The position numbers and the translations under genes were made by a program. Of a stretch of DNA of 64,000 bases, positions 1-7,703 are shown piece by piece. Under the pieces are notes generated by a model. The model was not told where the DNA came from. It saw only the letters and a list, made by a program, of their open reading frames with translations, and made no database searches. Each line of letters begins with the position of its first letter. Within the stretch, counting starts at the first letter, position 1. The DNA is from BOKV01 sp049289295 (lineage in GTDB: Bacteria > Pseudomonadota > Alphaproteobacteria > Rhizobiales > Rhizobiaceae): assembly GCA_049289295.1 (NCBI GenBank), contig JBATLL010000041.1, positions 310,001 through 374,000 of the forward strand. Reading direction: 5' to 3'.

Positions 1-967
1 AGAACCAGGGTGTCGGTTTGTAGTCGGCGGGGACTCCGGCTGCCGTGTGGGCCGCCGCCTCGGCCTGATCGATGGCATTTTGAACCGATTCCAGCCGGAT
101 TCGATTTCCACCAAACTCGAAGGAAGCGCAGTCGCCCGCAGACAAAATGTCGGGATCGGAAGTGCGGCAGGCTGAATCGACACAAATGCCGTTCGCCGTT
201 TCCAGCCCGGCTGCGACAGCCAGTTCCATGGCCGGAACGACGCCAATGCCGACAAGGGCAAAGTCGATTTCCAGGCTGGTGCCATCCTTGAACTGCGCAC
301 CGCTGACATGACCATCAGTTCCCGTCAGACACTTGAGGGAAGTGTTTTCCATGATGTTGACACCGTGAGAGCGATGCAGTTCGCGATACCAGTCGGAAGT
401 CTGGGGTGAGGCGACGCGCTGGAGAATACGCTCGGCCATTTCGGCGACATGAACTTCCAGGCCCAGTTGTGCAGCAACTGCGGCTGCTTCCAGTCCGATA
501 TAGCCGCCACCCACGATCAGGACACGCTTGCCGGGCGCAAATCGATGAGCCATCGCATCGGCATCAGCGAGCGAACGCAGGACAAAGACGCCGTCCAGCT
601 TGCCGCCTGCCTCTTCGGGCAGATGCCTGGGCGTCGATCCTGTCGCGATCAACAGCTTGTCATAGTTCAGCCTGTCACCAGAGGAGAGCATAACCTTCTT
701 CGCCGCCCGGTCGATTTCCTCGACACGCACGCCTCTCATGCAGGTGATATGGTTCGTCTCGTACCAGTCGGCAGGGCGCAGCAAAAGCCGCTCCGCATCC
801 ATGTCACCGGTCATGTATTTCTTGGACAGGGGCGGGCGCTGGTAGGGCAGAACCGGCTCATCGCCAATCAGCGTGATTGCACAGGTCCTGTCCAGTTCGC
901 GAAGCTTGGCTGCGAAGGAAGCTGCTGCCTGCCCAGCACCGGCAATCACTATCTTTCTGTCTGTCAT
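1..967 (-). CDS. FAD-dependent NAD(P)H ferredoxin/rubredoxin reductase, C-terminus cut by window edge
   Basis: Minus-strand frame starting at ATG 967-965 and running off the left edge, so about 322 N-terminal residues are visible of a family usually near 400. It begins MTDRKIVIAGAGQAAASFA, a dinucleotide-binding GxGxxA motif. A second Rossmann motif (VGGGYIGLEAAA) follows mid-protein, then the FAD-contacting SAGDCA motif, and the frame reaches the family-typical DYKPTPWF just at the edge. This is the layout of class I ferredoxin/putidaredoxin/rubredoxin reductases, which pass electrons from NAD(P)H to a small iron-sulfur protein that feeds a P450 or oxygenase. No such partner is visible here, so the redox partner is unknown. 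The start is chosen because the FAD motif follows directly. Confidence 0.88.
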   Translation of the reverse strand, partial: MTDRKIVIAGAGQAAASFAAKLRELDRTCAITLIGDEPVLPYQRPPLSKKYMTGDMDAERLLLRPADWYETNHITCMRGVRVEEIDRAAKKVMLSSGDRLNYDKLLIATGSTPRHLPEEAGGKLDGVFVLRSLADADAMAHRFAPGKRVLIVGGGYIGLEAAAVAAQLGLEVHVAEMAERILQRVASPQTSDWYRELHRSHGVNIMENTSLKCLTGTDGHVSGAQFKDGTSLEIDFALVGIGVVPAMELAVAAGLETANGICVDSACRTSDPDILSAGDCASFEFGGNRIRLESVQNAIDQAEAAAHTAAGVPADYKPTPWF

Positions 968-1228
968 CGTCCGGTTCCCGTGACCCGGCTGAAAGCGGGC
1001 CTGATTTTGTCAAATGCCAGGACTGAACTTGGGGCATCCAATCGCATGGCAACAATGGAAAAGGCAATGCAAGCCGGGTCGGCTTCACTTTTTGCCCATT
1101 TCATCGTTTCTCTTGCCATGTCCAATGCCATGTCGCATCAATTGACGGGTCCTGACCCCAGTGTGTTTATGGAAATCCGTGCCCAATGCCAATTGGATTG
1201 CGGCGTCTTATCGGGAAAATCGGCTCCA

Positions 1229-1618
1229 ATGCATCAAGATCATACTCCGCGCCCAAAGGAATTGAGAGTTTCAAAGGATCGGCGTGAGCTGACCATCAGT
1301 TTCACCGATGGTGCCCAATACACAATACCGGCAGAGGCCCTGCGGGTATTTTCGCCTTCTGCCGAGGTTCAGGGACATTCGCCCGAGCAGCGCAAGCTTG
1401 AACATGGCAAGCGGGAAGTCGCCATCCTTCAGGTCATTCCGACAGGCAATTATGCCGTGCGCATCGCGTTCGATGACATGCACGACACGGGCATTTTCAC
1501 GTGGACATATCTGGCGGAGATTGGCGCAGATCTGGAACAACGCATGGCGGCCTATGAAGGCGAACTGGCGGCCAAAGGCCTTTCGAGGGATAAGGTCAAG
1601 GCACAAGGGAGATCTTGA
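1229..1618 (+). CDS. DUF971 (gamma-butyrobetaine hydroxylase-like N-terminal domain) protein
   Basis: 129 residues. The core LRVSKDRRELTISFTDG followed by IPAEALRVFSPSAEVQGH and the C-terminal HDTGIFTWTYL is the DUF971 fold, found alone in many proteobacteria and as the N-terminal domain of gamma-butyrobetaine hydroxylases. Its stand-alone role is not settled; a link to iron-sulfur cluster metabolism has been proposed. The open frame extends far upstream, but family members begin a few residues before the KELRVSKD block, so ATG 1229 is preferred. Its stop lies 2 nt before the next gene, suggesting co-transcription. Confidence 0.82.
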   Translation: MHQDHTPRPKELRVSKDRRELTISFTDGAQYTIPAEALRVFSPSAEVQGHSPEQRKLEHGKREVAILQVIPTGNYAVRIAFDDMHDTGIFTWTYLAEIGADLEQRMAAYEGELAAKGLSRDKVKAQGRS

Positions 1619-1620
1619 AA

Positions 1621-2454
1621 ATGAGTGGCACGAGTGTTCTTGATGTTCCTGTCATCGGCGCGGCAATTCTGTTCGATGATTTCGAGCGTCTTCACAACTG
1701 GATACTCGAAAGCCAGCGGGACATCGAACTGCATGACTTCTGCTACCCGCCAATACTCGACAGCGACTGGCGGATCATCACCAATCGGTACAAGCCGCTT
1801 CTTGATGGCTATACGGGACGGCTTGGCATTCATGGCCCGTTCTGGGGGCTTGATCTAGCCCCGGTCGATCCGGCCATCCGCGAAGTGGTGAAGAAACGCA
1901 TTCTGCAGGGGCTCGACATCTGTGAGGAGATCGGTGCCACACAGATGGTGCTGCACAGCCCCTACACGATCTGGGATCACAACAATCTGGACAATGAGCA
2001 TGGCGGACGCGAGGTGAAGGTCCGCCGCTTCAGGCAGACGCTGGAAGCTGCGGTCAAGAGGGCGGAAGAGGCTGGCGTCGAGATTGTGCTGGAGAATGTG
2101 GAAGACATGGATCCGGCCTTGCGTGTGGAGCTTGCAGCCGGGTTCGACAGCAAGGCGCTGAAGGTTTCGCTCGATACAGGCCACGCGCATTTCGTTCACT
2201 GCACACATGGTGCGCCGCCTGTGGACTATTACGTGAAAGCTGCGGGCAAGGCGCTGGCCCATGTTCACCTGCAGGATGTCGATGGCTATGCCGACAGGCA
2301 CTGGGTGCCGGGGCTTGGCACGATCAGCTGGCATGCTGTCTTCGAGGCGATCCACCGGCTGCGAATCAATCCGCGCATGATTCTGGAGCTCAACAATCGC
2401 CAGAACATTGCTGATGGGGTCAAACGGCTGGCTGACATGGGGCTGGGGCGCTGA
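1621..2454 (+). CDS. sugar phosphate isomerase/epimerase-like TIM-barrel protein
   Basis: 277 residues. Metal-binding features of the xylose isomerase-like/AP endonuclease 2 barrel are visible: GIHGPFWG, a central VLHSPY, IVLENVED with a likely metal Glu, SLDTGHAHF, and HVHLQDVDG plus RHWVPGLGTISW near the end. These proteins isomerise or epimerise keto-sugars or inositol derivatives, but the substrate cannot be read from sequence. ATG 1621 is preferred over the in-frame TTG at 1615 because GGGAG at about 1606-1611 fits a ribosome-binding site. It sits directly after the DUF971 gene and before the TetR-controlled catabolic cluster, without an obvious functional link to either. Confidence 0.78.
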   Translation: MSGTSVLDVPVIGAAILFDDFERLHNWILESQRDIELHDFCYPPILDSDWRIITNRYKPLLDGYTGRLGIHGPFWGLDLAPVDPAIREVVKKRILQGLDICEEIGATQMVLHSPYTIWDHNNLDNEHGGREVKVRRFRQTLEAAVKRAEEAGVEIVLENVEDMDPALRVELAAGFDSKALKVSLDTGHAHFVHCTHGAPPVDYYVKAAGKALAHVHLQDVDGYADRHWVPGLGTISWHAVFEAIHRLRINPRMILELNNRQNIADGVKRLADMGLGR

Positions 2455-2484
2455 TTTCCAGGTTTGCCACCAGAAATGCACCAA

Positions 2485-2536
2485 TTGCCGCGCGTTAGCC
2501 GCGCGCAATATTCTCTTGAAAAAAATACGTATGTAT
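2485..2536 (+). promoter_or_regulatory. putative promoter and TetR operator of the atu-like operon
   Basis: TTGCCG (2485-2490) and TATTCT (2509-2514) are separated by 18 nt and make a plausible sigma-70 promoter. The self-complementary octamer ATACGTAT lies at 2525-2532, about where transcription would start and just upstream of the TetR start at 2545. The position suits autorepression by the TetR protein. This is inference from spacing and symmetry only. Confidence 0.4.
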
Positions 2537-2544
2537 GGTTTTTT

Positions 2545-3216
2545 ATGAAGATGGAAAGCCATGCAGATACCCGTACGGGAACAGCGACCGGATCGGCGGC
2601 AGGTGGAGGCCTGAAGCCGCAACCGCGCGGCAAGGCACAGGCCGCAAAGAGCGAGCGAATGCGCGCAGCCATCCTGGACGAAGCTGTCAGGACGCTTTCG
2701 GAAATGGGCTACCACGCCACCTCCATCAAGAAGATCGCAGCGCAGGGCGGTTTTTCAATAGGAGCAATACAGCATCATTTCCGGTCCAAGGAAGCCTTGA
2801 TGGTGGCGGTGGTTGAAAAGGCGCTTTTGCGCGCCGAACGGTTCTTCGAGCGCTTTGGTGCCGGCAGCGGCGACATGGGGGCAATGGTCAGGGAGAGCTG
2901 GGCGAAGCAGATCAATTCGCCCTGGTACATGGCGATGCTGGAGATACTGGTGGCTGCGCGAACAGACAGGACACTTCGCGAGAGGGTCGCGCCCGCGCTT
3001 GAGACCTATGCGAGGGAAACGGAAACACGAATGGCCCGTCTGGTTTCTGGCGGAAAGCCGGGGAGCAGTGAGGACAAGGCGGCCTTCCTGCTTACTGTGT
3101 CGCGGTGCATGATGGGTGGGTTTCTGGTGCAGGATGCGCTGGCCATGCCAGGCACCCAGACGGCGTCCTTCATCGAACGCTGGGGCCAGTTCCTGAATGA
3201 TGCATTGAAGGAGTAG
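2545..3216 (+). CDS. atuR: TetR/AcrR family repressor, probable AtuR-like regulator of the downstream operon
   Basis: 223 residues. The N-terminal helix-turn-helix domain is clear (MRAAILDEAVRTLSEMGYHA, then SIKKIAAQGGFSIGAIQHHF and RSKEALMVAVVEKAL), preceded by about 35 low-complexity, basic residues. The C-terminal two thirds is a helical ligand domain without recognisable specificity. ATG 2545 is used because the further upstream frame reads through the promoter and palindromic ATACGTAT operator. It is the first gene of a co-directional catabolic run, as atuR heads the atu cluster of Pseudomonas. AAGGAG inside its 3' end serves the next gene. The inducer is expected to be a CoA thioester or acid of the pathway, by analogy only. 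Confidence 0.75.
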   Translation: MKMESHADTRTGTATGSAAGGGLKPQPRGKAQAAKSERMRAAILDEAVRTLSEMGYHATSIKKIAAQGGFSIGAIQHHFRSKEALMVAVVEKALLRAERFFERFGAGSGDMGAMVRESWAKQINSPWYMAMLEILVAARTDRTLRERVAPALETYARETETRMARLVSGGKPGSSEDKAAFLLTVSRCMMGGFLVQDALAMPGTQTASFIERWGQFLNDALKE

Positions 3217-3217
3217 G

Positions 3218-4102
3218 GTGTTGGACAAGTCTGGATACAGGTCGGTTTTCGCAAAGGGGCTGTTCGCGGGCAGATCCATCGTCGTTACCGGCGGCGGAAG
3301 CGGCATCGGCAGGTGCACTGCCCATGAACTGGCGAGCCTGGGCGCGCATGTCGTGCTTGTCGGGCGAAAGGTCGAGAAGCTTGAAAAAGTGTCTGGCGAG
3401 ATTGTCGAAGATGGCGGCCAGTGCAGTTTCGAAGCCCTGGACATTCGTGACGAGGAGGGCGTGCGCAGCGCGATGGCGCGGATCGTTGAAAGCCGGGGGA
3501 AGATAGACGGTCTCGTCAACAATGCCGGCGGGCAATTTCCAGCGCCAGCAAGTGCCATTTCCAAGCGCGGTTTCGAAGCGGTAGTCGCAACGAACCTGAC
3601 CGGAACATTCCTGATGATGCGGGAAGCCTATCTCCAGTCGATGCAGAAACACGGAGGGACTATCGTCAACATGTCCGCCGACATCATGCGGGGCATGGCT
3701 GGGATGGCTCATTCGGGCGCTGCACGCGCGGGAGTCGAGAATCTGACGAAATCTACCGCCTATGAATGGGCTCCGGACGGCGTGCGGGTCAATTGCGTGG
3801 CGCCAGGCTGGATCGCTTCATCTGGCATGGACACCTATGAAGGGGGGATGAAAGCGCTGATCCCGCGGCTTCGTGACAATGTGCCCATTGGCCGGATGGG
3901 CGTTGAAGCTGAAGTCAGTTCTGTCATTACCTTTCTGCTCAGCGACGCAGCGGCGTTCATGACCGGCGTGACAGTGCCGATCAATGGCGGTGGCCCGCTT
4001 GGCACGGCGCTGTTTCCGCTGGCTGAGAAACGCGGGATTGCTCCTTTTGACGGGTTCCACCGGGCAGTAATGCCACGCGTGCTTGGGGGTGAAGGCGAAT
4101 GA
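3218..4102 (+). CDS. atuB: short-chain dehydrogenase/reductase, AtuB/AtuG or trans-2-enoyl-CoA reductase type
   Basis: 294 residues with the SDR NAD(P) motif TGGGSGIG (residues 24-31), NNAG (101-104) and the active-site Ser in NMSAD (153). The catalytic YxxxK is missing: the segment reads SGAARAGVENLTK, with Glu174 where peroxisomal trans-2-enoyl-CoA reductase has Tyr and no Tyr at the canonical site. Homologues annotated as citronellol/citronellal dehydrogenase share this segment as I recall it, so the change looks family-typical rather than damage. GTG 3218 is preceded by AAGGAG (3208-3213). The next gene starts inside its stop (ATGA). Likely substrate is a branched acyclic terpenoid alcohol or aldehyde, or its CoA ester. 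Confidence 0.72.
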   Translation: MLDKSGYRSVFAKGLFAGRSIVVTGGGSGIGRCTAHELASLGAHVVLVGRKVEKLEKVSGEIVEDGGQCSFEALDIRDEEGVRSAMARIVESRGKIDGLVNNAGGQFPAPASAISKRGFEAVVATNLTGTFLMMREAYLQSMQKHGGTIVNMSADIMRGMAGMAHSGAARAGVENLTKSTAYEWAPDGVRVNCVAPGWIASSGMDTYEGGMKALIPRLRDNVPIGRMGVEAEVSSVITFLLSDAAAFMTGVTVPINGGGPLGTALFPLAEKRGIAPFDGFHRAVMPRVLGGEGE

Positions 4103-5712
4103 TACCCCAACTTCCCACCGTCATTTCCCCAAGCGACAGGGCATGGCAGGAAAACGCCGCTGCCATGTGCGAAAAACTTGCCGAAGTGCGCGCGCTGGAA
4201 GCGAGGGTTCGAGCCAATTCGGAATTCGCGCGCGAGAAATTCGAAAAGCGCGGCCAGCTTCTGCCGCGTGAGCGCGTCGAACGGCTTCTTGATCCGGGGA
4301 CACCCTTCCTCGAACTTTCAACGCTCGCCGGCTACAAGATGCATGATGATGATGGTGCGCGCAGCATCATGGGAGGCGGGTCGATAACCGGCATCGGGAT
4401 CGTTGCCGGAAAGGCGGTTCTCATCTCGGCCAATGATTCAGCGATCAAGGGCGGAACGATCTGTCCCATGGGCGTGAAGAAGGCATTGCGGGTGCACGAG
4501 ATTGCCTTCGAGAACAAGCTGCCGGTCATCTATCTGGTGGAAAGCGGTGGCGCGAACCTGCTCTACCAGGCAGAAATGTTCGTGGAGGGCGGACGATCCT
4601 TTGCCAATCAGGCGCGCCTTTCTGCAGCGGGCATTCCGCAGATTTCAGTGGTGCATGGTTCGTCAACGGCGGGCGGCGCCTATCTCCCGGGCCTCAGCGA
4701 TCATGTCATCCTTGTGAAGGAAAGATCGAAGATATTCCTGGCTGGTCCGCCACTCGTGAAGGCGGCCATCGGCGAAGACACGACGGATGAAGCCCTGGGC
4801 GGAACGGTGCTGCACAGCGAGGTCACCGGGCTTGGCGAATATGTCGCCGAGGATGACGGGGAAGCGATCCGCTATGCGCGCGCCGTCACCGGGATGCTGG
4901 GGATGCCGGATACGCAACTTGCCGATCATGGTGAAGTTCCGTCGCATGATCCGGAGGAATTGCTGGGCATTGTCAGTGCCGATGACCGCGTGCCCTATGA
5001 TCTCAAGGAAGTGATTGCGCGCATTGCAGACGGCAGCGGGTTTCTGGAATTCAAGGCCATCTATTCACCTGAAACGGTTTGCGGTCACGCCAGGATCAAC
5101 GGTCATGCGGTTGGCATACTTGCCAACAACGGCCCGATCATGCCGGCCGGTTCGACAAAGGCTGCGCAATTCATCCAGCTTTGTGACCAGGCAGGAACAC
5201 CGCTGGTCTTCCTGCAGAACACGACCGGCTACATGGTCGGCTCCCAGGCCGAGCGCGATGGCGCGATCAAGCATGGTTCGAAGATGATCCAGGCGGTGGC
5301 CAATGCGCGTGTGCCGAAATTCACGATCGTGATTGGCGGCTCTTATGGTGCGGGCAATTACGGCATGTGCGGACGGGGCTTCTCACCGCGTTTCATCTTT
5401 GCCTGGCCCAGTGCTCGCACAGCCGTGATGGGTGGCGAACAGGCCGCGCGGGTCATGGAAACGATCACGCGCGCCAAATTCCAGCGGTCTGGACAAACGC
5501 TCGATGAAGAGGCGCTCAAGCAGATGTCCGGTTCAATCAGGACGCGGATGGATGTGGAATCGACAGCCCTCTACGGCACTGCAAGACTGTGGGATGACGG
5601 CATCATTGATCCACGAGACACGCGGCGCGTTCTGGGTATCTGCCTTGAACTTGCCCGGCAGTCCCAAAACAGAATTCTGAACCCGAACACATTCGGCGTT
5701 GCGCGAATGTAA
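4099..5712 (+). CDS. atuC: acyl-CoA carboxylase carboxyltransferase (beta) subunit, geranyl-CoA or methylcrotonyl-CoA type
   Basis: 537 residues, the usual size for GCC/MCC beta subunits. Both carboxyltransferase domains are present, with the oxyanion-hole glycines in GSSTAGGAYLPG (residues 187-198) and GGSYGAGNYGMCGRGF in the second half. It transfers CO2 from carboxybiotin on the alpha subunit (7700-9697) to the gamma carbon of a 3-methyl-2-enoyl-CoA. The VHGSSTAGGAY version and the atu-like gene order favour geranyl-CoA, but methylcrotonyl-CoA (leucine pathway) cannot be excluded by eye. Start ATG 4099 overlaps the SDR stop by 4 nt. Confidence 0.78.
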   Translation: MIPQLPTVISPSDRAWQENAAAMCEKLAEVRALEARVRANSEFAREKFEKRGQLLPRERVERLLDPGTPFLELSTLAGYKMHDDDGARSIMGGGSITGIGIVAGKAVLISANDSAIKGGTICPMGVKKALRVHEIAFENKLPVIYLVESGGANLLYQAEMFVEGGRSFANQARLSAAGIPQISVVHGSSTAGGAYLPGLSDHVILVKERSKIFLAGPPLVKAAIGEDTTDEALGGTVLHSEVTGLGEYVAEDDGEAIRYARAVTGMLGMPDTQLADHGEVPSHDPEELLGIVSADDRVPYDLKEVIARIADGSGFLEFKAIYSPETVCGHARINGHAVGILANNGPIMPAGSTKAAQFIQLCDQAGTPLVFLQNTTGYMVGSQAERDGAIKHGSKMIQAVANARVPKFTIVIGGSYGAGNYGMCGRGFSPRFIFAWPSARTAVMGGEQAARVMETITRAKFQRSGQTLDEEALKQMSGSIRTRMDVESTALYGTARLWDDGIIDPRDTRRVLGICLELARQSQNRILNPNTFGVARM

Positions 5713-5724
5713 AGCGAGGACACC

Positions 5725-6894
5725 ATGCTCTTTACACCCGAACACAAGCAGTTGCGCGAGACGGTTGCAAAATTCGTGCAGTCGGACATCAATCCTCACG
5801 TGAAGGAATGGGAGGATGCGGAGGAGTTTCCATCGCACGCTCTTTTCAAGAAGCTCGGCAATCTGGGTCTGCTCGGAATCAAGTATGACCCGGACTATGG
5901 CGGCCTCGGGCTCGACTTCTCCTATTCGATGGTAATGGCCGAGGAACTTGGTGCCATCGATTGCGGTGGTGTGCCGATGGCGATTGGCGTGCACACGGAC
6001 ATGTGCACACCGGCCATGAACCGCTTTGGTTCCGATCATATCAAACGCAACTTCCTTGCCCCGGCCATCGCTGGTGATGTCGTGGGCTGTCTGGGCGTCT
6101 CAGAGCCGGGTGGTGGTTCGGACGTGGCAGCGGTGCGCACGAATGCGCGCAAGGATGGCGACGATTTCGTCATCAGCGGAACCAAGATGTGGATTACCAA
6201 CGGCATGAAGGCCGACTGGTGCTGCCTCCTTGCCAATACATCCGAGGGCAAGGCACACCAGAACAAGTCCCTCATTGCAGTGCCCATGGATGCCCGGGGA
6301 ATCACGCGGCAGAAAATCCGGAAGATCGGCATGAATTCTTCGGATACCGCCCAGCTCTTCTTCGACGAAGTGCGCGTGCCGCAGGCAAACATCATTGGCC
6401 AGGAAGGCATGGGCTTCACGATGCAGATGCTGCAATTCCAGGAAGAGCGTCTTTGGGGAGCGATGAATTCGCTCAAGATGCTGGACCGGCTCATCGACCT
6501 GACCGTTGACTATACGCGTGAACGCAATGCCTTCGGCAAGGCGATCCTGGACAATCAGGTCGTGCATTTCAAACTTGCTGAACTTCGCACGGAAGTCGAG
6601 GCGCTGCGAGCGCTGACATGGAGTGCGGTCGAACTCTACGTGTCCGGCAAGGATGTGACCAAGCTTGCCTCGATGGCCAAGCTGAAATGCGGACGTCTGT
6701 GCCGCGAAGTTGCCGATTCATGCCTGCAATATTGGGGTGGCATGGGCTTCACCTGGGACAATCCGGTCAGCCGGGCGTTCCGTGACGGGCGGCTGGTCTC
6801 CATCGGTGGCGGCGCTGATGAAGTCATGCTCGGCATCATCTGCAAGCTTGAAGGCACATTGCCTGGAACATCCAACAAGGCACGCGGCAAATGA
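5725..6894 (+). CDS. atuD: acyl-CoA dehydrogenase, citronellyl-CoA dehydrogenase-like
   Basis: 389 residues with the full acyl-CoA dehydrogenase fold: CLGVSEPGGGSDVAAV and WITNG for FAD/substrate contact, and the C-terminal LQYWGGMGF. The usual catalytic Glu in the YEGT-type C-terminal loop is absent (the loop reads SIGGGADEVMLG). Instead FQEERL supplies Glu241, the position used by isovaleryl-CoA dehydrogenase (Glu in an ERL context on helix G). That placement suits branched substrates such as citronellyl-CoA. It lies between the carboxylase beta and hydratase genes and overlaps the next start by ATGA. Confidence 0.78.
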   Translation: MLFTPEHKQLRETVAKFVQSDINPHVKEWEDAEEFPSHALFKKLGNLGLLGIKYDPDYGGLGLDFSYSMVMAEELGAIDCGGVPMAIGVHTDMCTPAMNRFGSDHIKRNFLAPAIAGDVVGCLGVSEPGGGSDVAAVRTNARKDGDDFVISGTKMWITNGMKADWCCLLANTSEGKAHQNKSLIAVPMDARGITRQKIRKIGMNSSDTAQLFFDEVRVPQANIIGQEGMGFTMQMLQFQEERLWGAMNSLKMLDRLIDLTVDYTRERNAFGKAILDNQVVHFKLAELRTEVEALRALTWSAVELYVSGKDVTKLASMAKLKCGRLCREVADSCLQYWGGMGFTWDNPVSRAFRDGRLVSIGGGADEVMLGIICKLEGTLPGTSNKARGK

Positions 6895-7703
6895 AGCTCG
6901 ACGGCCACAGCACATTGCTGACGAAGCTTGATGGGGGCGTGCTTCATGTGACGCTCAATCGACCCGCCGTTCGCAATGCCATGTCACTGGAGATGGTGTC
7001 CGAACTGCGCCAGGTTCTTCGCGAGGCGGAAGGTACAGATGATGTGAGGGTGCTGGTCATCCGCGGTGCGGGTGGGAATTTCTGCTCTGGCGGCGATATT
7101 GGCGACATGGCTGCGACCATGTCTGGGAGCGGGAACAGGGATGTTGATCCGCTGGCCGAGACAAGCAAGGCATTCGGCCACATTTGCGCTGCCTTCAGCG
7201 CCACCAGCAAGGCGATCGTCACCGTGGTCGAGGGTGTGGCGATGGGCGGCGGTTTTGGACTTGCCTGCGTGAGCGATGTTTGCCTTGCCTCGCCCGATGC
7301 ACGGTTCGGCCTGCCCGAAACAAGGCTGGGCCTTGTGCCGGCTCAGATTGCCCCATTTCTTGTCGAGCGGCTCGGCTATTCCCGCGCGAAGCTCTTGGCT
7401 GTCCTGGGCGGCAACATACGTGCGGAGGAAGCGCTGCGGCTCGGGCTGGTTCACGAAATGTCGGATGACATAGAAAGTGCCCTTGCCTCTTCGCTTGAAT
7501 CAATTCTTGCCTGCGCGCCAGGTGCACTGGGGGCAACGAAACGACTGCTGCGCAAGGTCCATGCGTTCAATGCGGTCGACCTGATCGATGAGGCGGCTTC
7601 GGTCTTTTCGGCCGCAATGACAGGCGCAGAAGGACGGGAAGGGACTCAGGCCTTCATGGGCAAGCGTCCACCCGCCTGGTCCACGAAAGGAAAGGCAAAA
7701 TGA
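6891..7703 (+). CDS. atuE: enoyl-CoA hydratase/isomerase family, isohexenylglutaconyl-CoA hydratase-like
   Basis: 270 residues of crotonase fold. The oxyanion-hole segments are NFCSGGDIGDMAA and VEGVAMGGGFGLACVSDVCLA, followed by FGLPETRLGLVPAQIAPFLVERLGY, where the Glu of PETRLG is the likely catalytic acid/base. In the atu pathway this enzyme hydrates the carboxylated product isohexenylglutaconyl-CoA; in leucine breakdown the paralogue hydrates methylglutaconyl-CoA. Both of its ends overlap neighbours by ATGA, so it is translated as part of one polycistron. Confidence 0.74.
   Translation: MKLDGHSTLLTKLDGGVLHVTLNRPAVRNAMSLEMVSELRQVLREAEGTDDVRVLVIRGAGGNFCSGGDIGDMAATMSGSGNRDVDPLAETSKAFGHICAAFSATSKAIVTVVEGVAMGGGFGLACVSDVCLASPDARFGLPETRLGLVPAQIAPFLVERLGYSRAKLLAVLGGNIRAEEALRLGLVHEMSDDIESALASSLESILACAPGALGATKRLLRKVHAFNAVDLIDEAASVFSAAMTGAEGREGTQAFMGKRPPAWSTKGKAK

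Noticed and set aside
449..1228. Long in-frame extension upstream of the DUF971 gene
   Set aside because: It runs antisense to the FAD reductase gene and its translation has no family features; DUF971 proteins start near residue M at 1229.
1855..2715. 286-codon minus-strand frame opposite the TIM-barrel and TetR genes
   Set aside because: Antisense to two genes with clear domains; its translation is Arg/His/Cys-rich without motifs.
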